From the NCBI GenBank assembly GCA_046726955.1, contig JBKPBQ010000089.1, positions 1 through 14,335 on the forward strand: a stretch of 14,335 nt of DNA, written 5' to 3'. The notes under the pieces were generated by a model. It ran no database searches and was not told the origin of the DNA. It saw only the letters and a list, made by a program, of their open reading frames with translations. Of this stretch, positions 6,450-14,335 are shown piece by piece (positions within the stretch are counted from its first letter, which is position 1; each line of letters begins with the position of its first letter). Source of the DNA: CAVPGH01 sp046726955 (lineage in GTDB: Bacteria > Acidobacteriota > Vicinamibacteria > Fen-336). Both the position numbers and the translations under genes were made by a program.

Positions 6450-7981
6450 ATGGCACGAACCCGAGTCGGCGGACGCAAGGGCCAGCCCGCGGATCCCTGC
6501 GCGCTCGTGCTCTTCGGCGCTTCCGGCGACCTCGCCAAGCGCAAGCTCTTCCCCGCGCTCCTGAACCTCCGCAAGGCCTCGCTCCTCCCGGACGAGTTCG
6601 TCGTCCTCGGCCTCGCCACCTCCGAGATGACGAGCGAGGCGTTCCGGGACCGGCTCGGCCAGGAGCTGCCGTCCTTCCTCCCCGACGCGGACCGCGAGCG
6701 CTGGGACTGGCTGCGCCCGCGGATCCACTACCTGCCCGGCGACTTCCGCTCGCCCGACCTCTACCCGCGGCTCGCCGCCCTGCTGAAGGACAAGGGCGCG
6801 GAGGCCGGGACGAAGGGTGACGCGCTCTTCTACCTGGCGACACCGCCCGACTTCTTCGGCGACGTGGCGGAGAGGCTGCACGAGGCGGGCCTCGCCGCGG
6901 AGACGGGCGAGAGCTGGCGGCGCCTCGTCGTCGAGAAGCCGTTCGGCCACAGCCTGGAGTCGGCCCGCGAGCTGAACGCGCGGCTGCGCCGGCTGTTCGC
7001 CGAGGAGCAGATCTACAGGATCGACCACTACCTCGGGAAGGAGACCGTCCAGAACCTGCTGGTCTTCCGCTTCGCCAACGGCATCTTCGAGCCGATCTGG
7101 AACCGCCGGTACATCGACAACGTGCAGATCACGGTGGCGGAGACCGTCGGGGTCGAGCAGCGCGGCCGCTACTACGATCACGCGGGGGCGCTGCGGGACA
7201 TGGTGCCGAACCACCTCTTCCAGCTCCTCACCCTCGCCGCGATGGAGCCGCCCTCGTCCTTCGAGGCGGAGGCGGTGCGGGACGAGAAGGCCAAGGTGCT
7301 CCGGGCCCTCCAGCCGTTCTCCCCGGAGGAGGTGCTCGCGCGCACGATACGAGGACAGTACGGTCCGACCTCCAACCCGGAGCGGCTCGGCTACCGCGAA
7401 GAGCCGCGCGTGGATCCGCGATCGAACACCGAGACGTTCGTGGCCATGAAGCTCGCGGTCGACAACTGGCGGTGGGCGGACGTGCCTTTCTACCTGCGCA
7501 CGGGAAAGCGGCTCGCGCGCCAGCACACGGACATCACGATCGTCTTCAAGCGTCCGCCGCACCGGCTCTTCCGCGGCACGGACATCGGCGACTTCGAGCC
7601 GAACGTGCTCGTCCTCCACCTCCAGCCCGACGAAGGCATCTCCCTCCGCTTCCAGGCCAAGGTTCCCGGCCCCGTCGTCAGGACCGGCGGGGTCGAGATG
7701 GACTTCAGCTATTCGGATTACTTCGGCCGAACCCCGAGCACCGGCTACGAGACGCTGCTCTACGACGCGATGTGCGGGGATCCCACGCTCTTCCAGCGGG
7801 CGGACAGCGTCGAGGACGGCTGGGCGGTCATGACGCCGATCCTCGACGTGTGGGGGGCTCTCCCTCCCCGCAACTTCCCGAACTACGCGGCGGGCACCTG
7901 GGGCCCGCCGGAGGCGGACGAGCTCCTGCACCGCGACGGCCGGTCCTGGTGCGCCGTGGACCCCGCGAAGGGAGAGCCGGA

Positions 7982-7985
<4 letters not shown>
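6450..7985 (+). CDS. zwf: Glucose-6-phosphate 1-dehydrogenase
   Basis: This 511-residue cytoplasmic enzyme oxidises glucose 6-phosphate to 6-phosphogluconolactone and makes NADPH, the entry step of the oxidative pentose phosphate and Entner-Doudoroff routes. It shows the dinucleotide motif FGASGDLAKRKLFPAL (G23-L28), VVEKPFGHS, the substrate/catalytic motif RIDHYLGKE with H193, RYIDNVQIT, FYLRTGKRL and YETLLYDAMCGDPTLF. Length fits the family. Three in-frame starts lie close together (GTG 6432, ATG 6438, ATG 6450); 6450 is preferred because AGGATGG (6435-6441) sits 8 nt upstream. The stop overlaps the glgP start in ATGA, so the two are co-translated. The usual neighbours pgl, gnd and opcA are absent here. 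Confidence 0.97.
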
Positions 7986-10534
<2,549 letters not shown>

Positions 10535-10545
10535 GACGGGCGGCG

Positions 10546-11161
10546 CTACTCGGGAGCGGGGACGGTGATCGTGGCCGAGCGCGCGTACTGCAGCTTGTTG
10601 GCCGCGCTGAACGCCGCGACCTTGTAGCACTCGGCGAGGGTCGGATAGTTGAAGACGGTCTTCAGGAAGTAGTCGAGCCCTCCCCCCAGGGCGAGCACCG
10701 CCTGGCCGATGTGGATGAGCTCCGTGGCCTGCGTGCCGATGCAGTGGCCCCCAGGAGGCGGCCGTCGTCCCGCCGGAAAATCGTCTTGAAGAGGCCGGAG
10801 TCGTCGCCCAGGATCTGGCCCCGGGCGATCTCCCGGAAGCGGGCGATGCCCGTCTCGTAGGGCACCTTGTCCCGCGTCAGCTCCTCCTCGGTCGCGCCCA
10901 CCATCGAGATCTCGGGGATCGCGTAGACGCCGATCGGGAAGTGCGGGCTCATGGGTCCGCGGAGAGCCCAAACATGTGGCAGGCGGCGAGGCGGCCCTGC
11001 TCGCTGGAGGTGCAGACCCCTCCCACGCAGCGCTGCTTCTCGAGGACGGCCACGCGCTTGCCGAGCTTGGCCGCTTGCACCGCGGCCCGCTGGCCGGCGG
11101 GGCCGCTGCCGATGCAGACGAGGTCGTAGTCGTAGGCGGGAGCCACGGGACCGGGGATCAT
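10546..11161 (-). pseudogene. sthA: Soluble pyridine nucleotide transhydrogenase remnant: internal deletion plus two frameshifts
   Basis: Reading leftward, the N-terminus shows an FAD-binding Rossmann motif (YDYDLVCIGSGPAGQRAA, then VAVLEKQRCVGGVCT) that continues at once with SEQGRLAACHMFG, a block that lies near residue 325 in the intact protein. About 270-280 residues are missing in frame, with the join near 11005-11012. A first frameshift, consistent with loss of one base, lies at about 10953-10956 before MSPHFPIGVYAIPEISMVG, and a second in the C5 run 10748-10752. Beyond it the tail reads CIGTQATELIHIGQ and DYFLKTVFNYPTLAECYKV. Intact SthA (about 465 residues) moves reducing equivalents between NADPH and NADH. 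ATG 11161 is taken as start; TTG 11179 is possible. The single-base shifts might be sequencing errors, but the deletion alone would remove the NAD-binding domain. Confidence 0.85.
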
Positions 11162-11207
11162 CGGCGAGCCCTGTGACAAATCTGCGGCGACGGGTTTGGG
11201 CTCGGCA

Positions 11208-12008
11208 TCATCGGCCTCCGAAAAGCATGGAGTACACGGTCAGCACGATCTCGATCACGATGAGCGCCACGATGTAGTACTCGACCCGCAGCGACCGGCG
11301 GTCCTGGAGGAGGTCCACGAGCGTCGTGACGGTGCGGGAGATGAGGTCGAGCTTGCGCTCGAGGGCGAGGCGGCGCTCCGAGAGCTCGTACTCGTCCTCG
11401 AGCGCCGCGAAGAGACGTCCGAGGTCGGGCTGCTCCCACACGACCTCCGGCTTCTCCCCGACCTCGACGCGGCCCACCATCTTCTGCTCGATGAGGAGCG
11501 TGTCCGCGACGTAGCGCAGGAGATGCCGGCCGCCAGGGATCTTCCCGCCTCCCCGGCGCAGGCCGAAGGCGAGGGGCTCGATCGCGTCGAAGACCGACGC
11601 GAGCGTCTCTTCGTAGTAGGCGAGCACGACGCTCTTGGCGAGGATGTCGGCGATGACCTGGAGCCGCTCCACCGTCGCCTCGCGCACCACGGTCTCGGCG
11701 CCTCCCACCTGGTCGTCCGCCCCCGCCTGGAAGCGGACACGCAGGTCCTCGCTCTCGCGCCGGGGGTAGGGCTGGACCACCACGGGGGCGAGCTGCTCGA
11801 CAACGCGGGGCTCGTCTATCGGTTCTGCTGCGAAGACGACGGCCGCCCCGTAGCGGAAGAGCGCGGCGAACTGGCACTTCCCGCAGGGGATCACGAGCGG
11901 GTTCGTCGCCAGCCGCTCGGCCGCCTCGAAGCGCTTGAGATCGAGCCGCTCCCCGAGGAGGAGCGCCCGCGCCGTCACCGAGGTGCCGTCGGAGAAGAGC
12001 GCCGCCAC
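11208..12008 (-). CDS. RMD1/YagE (DUF155) family protein with C-terminal membrane anchor
   Basis: This 266-residue protein belongs to the family of yeast Rmd1 and human RMND1; its molecular role in bacteria is not established. Family features are CQFAALFRYGAAVVF near residues 45-60, an acidic and Arg-containing middle, the conserved segment LALERKLDLISRTVTTLVDL followed by LQDRRSLRVEYYIV, and one hydrophobic segment at about residues 245-263 (VALIVIEIVLTVYSMLF), which anchors it with a very short C-terminal tail. The GTG start at 12008 is well supported by a perfect AGGAGG (12019-12014) 5 nt upstream. It reads divergently from the aminotransferase and sits 46 bp upstream of the sthA remnant in the same direction, so the two may once have shared a transcript. 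RMND1 supports mitochondrial translation; carrying that role over to this protein would be speculation. Confidence 0.85.
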   Translation of the reverse strand: MAALFSDGTSVTARALLLGERLDLKRFEAAERLATNPLVIPCGKCQFAALFRYGAAVVFAAEPIDEPRVVEQLAPVVVQPYPRRESEDLRVRFQAGADDQVGGAETVVREATVERLQVIADILAKSVVLAYYEETLASVFDAIEPLAFGLRRGGGKIPGGRHLLRYVADTLLIEQKMVGRVEVGEKPEVVWEQPDLGRLFAALEDEYELSERRLALERKLDLISRTVTTLVDLLQDRRSLRVEYYIVALIVIEIVLTVYSMLFGGR

Positions 12009-12026
12009 GACCGCCTCCTGGCTCCG

Positions 12027-12032
12027 AGCATA
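12027..12032 (-). promoter_or_regulatory. -10 box (TATGCT) for the DUF155 gene
   Basis: On the minus strand TATGCT lies 18 nt upstream of the GTG start, placing the transcription start near 12020, right at the ribosome site. No good -35 hexamer is present at 16-18 bp; the palindrome 12043-12060 occupies the equivalent position. Confidence 0.45.
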
Positions 12033-12042
12033 CTGCAGCAGT

Positions 12043-12060
12043 TTGTCGGGGTTCCGACAA
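12043..12060. promoter_or_regulatory. Perfect palindromic operator candidate between divergent genes
   Basis: TTGTCGG-GGTT-CCGACAA is a perfect 7-4-7 inverted repeat in the 77-bp gap between the DUF155 and aminotransferase starts. Its centre (12051.5) lies about 31-33 bp upstream of both predicted transcription starts, replacing the -35 region of each promoter. This is the position expected for a dimeric regulator acting on both genes. The regulator family is not identified, and no regulator gene lies in the window. Confidence 0.6.
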
Positions 12061-12071
12061 TCGCCGCGAGC

Positions 12072-12077
12072 TATACT
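12072..12077 (+). promoter_or_regulatory. -10 box (TATACT) giving a leaderless aminotransferase transcript
   Basis: TATACT ends 8 nt before the ATG at 12086, so transcription should begin within a base or two of the start codon and the mRNA would be leaderless or nearly so. The absence of a ribosome site in the GC-rich bases before the ATG agrees with this. Confidence 0.55.
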
Positions 12078-12085
12078 CGTCCGCC

Positions 12086-13318
12086 ATGACGAGCCACGAC
12101 ACCCTCTTCTCCGCGGCCGCCCGCGGCATGCGCTTCTCCGCCATCCGGCGGATGAGCGCGCTCATCGAGCGGCCGGGCATCATCTCGTTCGCTCCCGGCC
12201 ACCCGAGCGCGGAGACGTTCCCGGTGGACGCCTTCCGAGAGATCACCGCGGAGATCCTCGCCCGCGAGAGCGCGCAGGCGTTCCAGTACGTGCTCACGCG
12301 CGGCGTGGGCGCGCTCGTGGAGGCGATCCGCGACTACGCGAAGGCCAAGGGGATCGCGGCCACCACCGCCGAGACCCTCGTCACCGACGGCAGCCAGCAG
12401 GGGCTCGACCTCGTCACGCGCGTGCTCGTGGACCCGGGCGACGTCGTGCTCGTGGAGCTCCCGTCCTACATCGGCGCGACCTCGGCCTTCCGCGCGTCGC
12501 AGGCGCGCATGGTGGGCGTCCGGCTCGGCGAGCACGGCCTCGGCCTCGACGACCTGCGGCGCCGGCACGCCGAGGAGCGGGCGGCCGGCCGAGCCGTGAA
12601 GTTCCTGTACGTGATCCCGAACTTCCAGAACCCCTCCGGCATCTCGCACTCCTTGGAAAACCGCAAGGAGCTCCTCGCCGTGGCGCGCGATCTCGACCTG
12701 CTGGTCGTGGAGGACGACCCGTACGGCGACCTGTACTTCGAGGAGGCGCCGCGGCCCACCCTCAAGTCCATGGACACGGACGGCCGCGTCGTCTACCTGT
12801 CGTCGTTCTCGAAGATCCTCGCTCCCGGCCTGCGCACCGCTTTCGTGGTCGGCCCGGAAGCGATCCTGGCCAAGCTCGAGATCGCCAAGCAGTCCGCGAA
12901 CCTCTGCGGGAGCAGCCTCGACCAGCGCATCATCCTCGCTTGCCTGCAGCGCGGCCTCATCGAGGAGCAGAAGGCGAAGATCCGGCCCTACTACCGCAAC
13001 AAGCGCGACGTGATGGTGCGCGCTCTCCACGACCAGGCGCTGCCCGGGGTGACGTGGGTCAAGCCCGCGGGCGGCATGTTCGTCTGGGTTTCGCTGCCCG
13101 AAGGGATGGACGCGGAGACGCTGCTGCCGCTCGCCGTCGAGGAGGGCGTCGCCTACGTCGCCGGCTCTCCGTTCTTCGTGGACGGGTCGGGGGCGAACAC
13201 GCTGCGCCTGAACTTCTCCAAAGAGGACCCGGACAAGCTGCGCGAGGGCGTCGCCCGCCTGGGGCGCGCCGTGCGGGTCATGGCGGACCGGGGCGAGGAG
13301 GTCGAGCAGGCGAAGTGA
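12086..13318 (+). CDS. Fold-type I PLP-dependent aminotransferase (2-aminoadipate/kynurenine aminotransferase-like)
   Basis: This 410-residue cytoplasmic class I/II aminotransferase most resembles the LysN/KAT-II/Aro8-like group, which acts on 2-aminoadipate, aromatic and branched-chain amino acids with 2-oxoglutarate. Signature segments are ISFAPGHPSAETFP near the N-terminus, FQYVLTRGVGALVEAIRDY, LVTDGSQQGLDLVTRVLVDP, YVIPNFQNPSGISHS, VVEDDPYGDLYFE, and the PLP lysine K243 in SSFSKILAPGLR, followed by PAGGMFVWVSLPEG and the C-terminal NTLRLNFSKEDP. It lacks the winged-helix domain of MocR regulators, which share this catalytic fold. The exact substrate cannot be read from sequence. It follows a leaderless promoter and the palindrome 12043-12060, and 41 bp separate it from the DinB-like gene. 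Confidence 0.9.
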   Translation: MTSHDTLFSAAARGMRFSAIRRMSALIERPGIISFAPGHPSAETFPVDAFREITAEILARESAQAFQYVLTRGVGALVEAIRDYAKAKGIAATTAETLVTDGSQQGLDLVTRVLVDPGDVVLVELPSYIGATSAFRASQARMVGVRLGEHGLGLDDLRRRHAEERAAGRAVKFLYVIPNFQNPSGISHSLENRKELLAVARDLDLLVVEDDPYGDLYFEEAPRPTLKSMDTDGRVVYLSSFSKILAPGLRTAFVVGPEAILAKLEIAKQSANLCGSSLDQRIILACLQRGLIEEQKAKIRPYYRNKRDVMVRALHDQALPGVTWVKPAGGMFVWVSLPEGMDAETLLPLAVEEGVAYVAGSPFFVDGSGANTLRLNFSKEDPDKLREGVARLGRAVRVMADRGEEVEQAK

Positions 13319-13359
13319 GGCGGCCGGGCCGTGGGACGCCGATTCGCCGCGAAGCGCGA

Positions 13360-13872
13360 ATGCCGAGAAGTGCCCAGGACGAGGGCGTTGTCGCCGCGTG
13401 GCGGACGAACAACCGCGCGACCGTCTTTCTCGTCGAGAGAATCCCGCTCGACATCTGGTGGAGCAACGTCCCCGGCGTTCCGCGCCTCACGGTCGGGATG
13501 ATCGCCGCGCACCTCCACAACAGCCGGTGCATGTGGATCAAGAGCCTCGGCGCGCGCCACGGCATCAAGCCGCCCCGCCGGGTGGACTTGCGCCGCGTGC
13601 GGCCGCTCGAGCTGGCCCGGGCGTTGGCCAAGAGTAGCGAGGGAATGATCCGGCTGATCGATCTTGGCGCGGCGCATGGCGGCCGCGTTCCGCGGGCGAT
13701 CTGGCAGAACTTCCCGACCGATCTCCACCACTTCCTGAGCTACTTCGCCGCGCACGAAGGCCACCACCGAGGCCAGCTCTGCATGGTGGCCCGCCAGCTG
13801 GGTCACCGCTTCCCGCGAAGCGTGGCGGACGGCGTCTGGCAATGGACGAGATTTGCGCGGGAGGGAAGGTGA
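13360..13872 (+). CDS. DinB-fold protein (putative metal-binding four-helix bundle)
   Basis: This 170-residue protein has the DinB/YfiT-type four-helix bundle pattern with a likely metal triad: a histidine of the HLHN motif (H51 or H53) and the HxxxH pair H132/H136 in AAHEGHHRGQL. The family includes thiol-dependent transferases such as bacillithiol and mycothiol S-transferases and many proteins of unknown function, so no reaction is assigned. ATG 13360 is taken as start, but its ribosome site is poor. An in-frame GTG at 13315 overlaps the aminotransferase stop as GTGA and would add 15 residues, matching the GTGA join at its own 3' end. It probably shares an operon with the upstream aminotransferase and the downstream secreted protein. 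Confidence 0.8.
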   Translation: MPRSAQDEGVVAAWRTNNRATVFLVERIPLDIWWSNVPGVPRLTVGMIAAHLHNSRCMWIKSLGARHGIKPPRRVDLRRVRPLELARALAKSSEGMIRLIDLGAAHGGRVPRAIWQNFPTDLHHFLSYFAAHEGHHRGQLCMVARQLGHRFPRSVADGVWQWTRFAREGR

Positions 13873-14335
13873 CGGCGGACCCTGTCGACGCGCTGGGGAG
13901 GCAGTTCAGGGCGCGGATACTCGGAGCCGGCTGCCTGGCCGCGGTCCTGGCGGCGGCCGCGCTGGCGCACGCGCAGTCGGACTTGCCTACGTCGGCTCAG
14001 TTGATCGGGACGTGGCGCGGGACGTCGCTCTGTACCGACCGCGTCGCGGCCCCGGCCTGCAAGGACGAGACGGTGGTCTACGAGTTCACGGCGGGGTCGA
14101 AAGCGGGCGTCGTCCACTGGGTGGCCGACAAGGTCGTGAACGGCGAGCGCCTGACGATGGGCGAGCTCGACGCGGAATACGACAAGACGGAAGGCTGCTG
14201 GAAGTCCGAGTTCTCGTCGCCGCGGGTGAAGACAGTGTGGTGTCTCCTCGTAGACGGCGATCGACTCTCAGGTACCGGACGTCTGCTGCCGGGCAAGGAG
14301 ATGATTCGCAAGGTCGACCTGCGGAGAGACAAGGC
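13869..14335 (+). CDS. Secreted protein of unknown function, partial (runs off window)
   Basis: The reading frame from GTG 13869 stays open to the window end: 155 codons with no stop. The GTG overlaps the DinB-gene stop as GTGA and is preceded by GGGAGGG (13859-13865). An in-frame ATG at 13842 is the alternative start. An N-terminal hydrophobic segment (about residues 17-34, ILGAGCLAAVLAAAALAHA) looks like a signal peptide cleaved after AHA. The mature part begins QSDLPTSAQLIGTWRGTSLC and has cysteines at about residues 55 and 63 and later in GCW and VWCLL, which could form disulfides outside the cytoplasm. The LIGTWRGTSLC opening and the alternating polar/hydrophobic pattern suggest a small beta-rich fold. 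I do not recognise a named family. Confidence 0.7.
   Translation, partial: MTADPVDALGRQFRARILGAGCLAAVLAAAALAHAQSDLPTSAQLIGTWRGTSLCTDRVAAPACKDETVVYEFTAGSKAGVVHWVADKVVNGERLTMGELDAEYDKTEGCWKSEFSSPRVKTVWCLLVDGDRLSGTGRLLPGKEMIRKVDLRRDK

Noticed and set aside
6423..7931. 502-codon minus-strand frame opposite zwf
   Set aside because: It is antisense to a well-conserved zwf and shows no recognisable motif or ribosome site.
10546..10971. Independent small genes at 10546-10971 and 10949-11161
   Set aside because: Read together, the frames give one SthA sequence with frameshifts, so they are fragments of one pseudogene.
11935..13359. Long plus-strand frame leading into the DinB gene
   Set aside because: It is out of frame with the aminotransferase over the same bases; only the part after about 13315-13360 has a protein family pattern.

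Overview
The window is high-GC (by eye close to 70%) bacterial chromosome, almost fully coding, with short gaps, frequent 4-bp stop/start overlaps (ATGA, GTGA) and no mobile elements, tRNA, rRNA or CRISPR. The secreted PafA-type phosphatase and the Gram-negative-style signal peptides suggest a Gram-negative soil or water organism. The gene mix (PatA-type aminotransferase, BtaA/BtaB, Zwf-GlgP, SthA, RMD1/DUF155) would suit Acidobacteriota or a similar deep high-GC lineage, but no phylogenetic marker is present and this placement is a guess.

Layout. 19-1986 (+): secreted alkaline phosphatase superfamily protein with a PafA-like active site. 2094-2624 (+): twin-CBS-domain protein. 2625-3052: regulatory stretch holding a 16-bp hairpin, a strong sigma-70-type promoter and a roughly 220-nt structured leader with a candidate Arg-rich leader peptide and an attenuator-like hairpin. 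3053-4528 (+): putrescine aminotransferase PatA. 4518-6300 (-): btaA-btaB, the two-enzyme pathway for the betaine lipid DGTS, converging on and overlapping patA by 11 bp. 6450-10534 (+): zwf (glucose-6-phosphate dehydrogenase) and glgP (glycogen phosphorylase), translationally coupled. 10546-11161 (-): remnant of soluble transhydrogenase sthA, with an internal deletion and two frameshifts. 11208-12008 (-): RMD1/DUF155 membrane-anchored protein. 12086-14335 (+): a fold-type I aminotransferase reading divergently from the DUF155 gene across a perfect 7-4-7 palindrome, then a DinB-fold protein and a secreted protein cut by the window end.

How the genes fit together. zwf and glgP feed stored glucan into glucose phosphates and NADPH; the broken sthA next door would have balanced NADPH against NADH. 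btaAB make a phosphorus-free membrane lipid, and the PafA-like enzyme releases phosphate from organic esters, so both fit life under phosphorus limitation, although no Pho box was recognised. Most of the window is ordinary metabolism. The parts that deserve a second look are the patA leader, the divergent palindrome at 12043-12060, the isolated hairpin at 2751-2788 and the sthA lesion.
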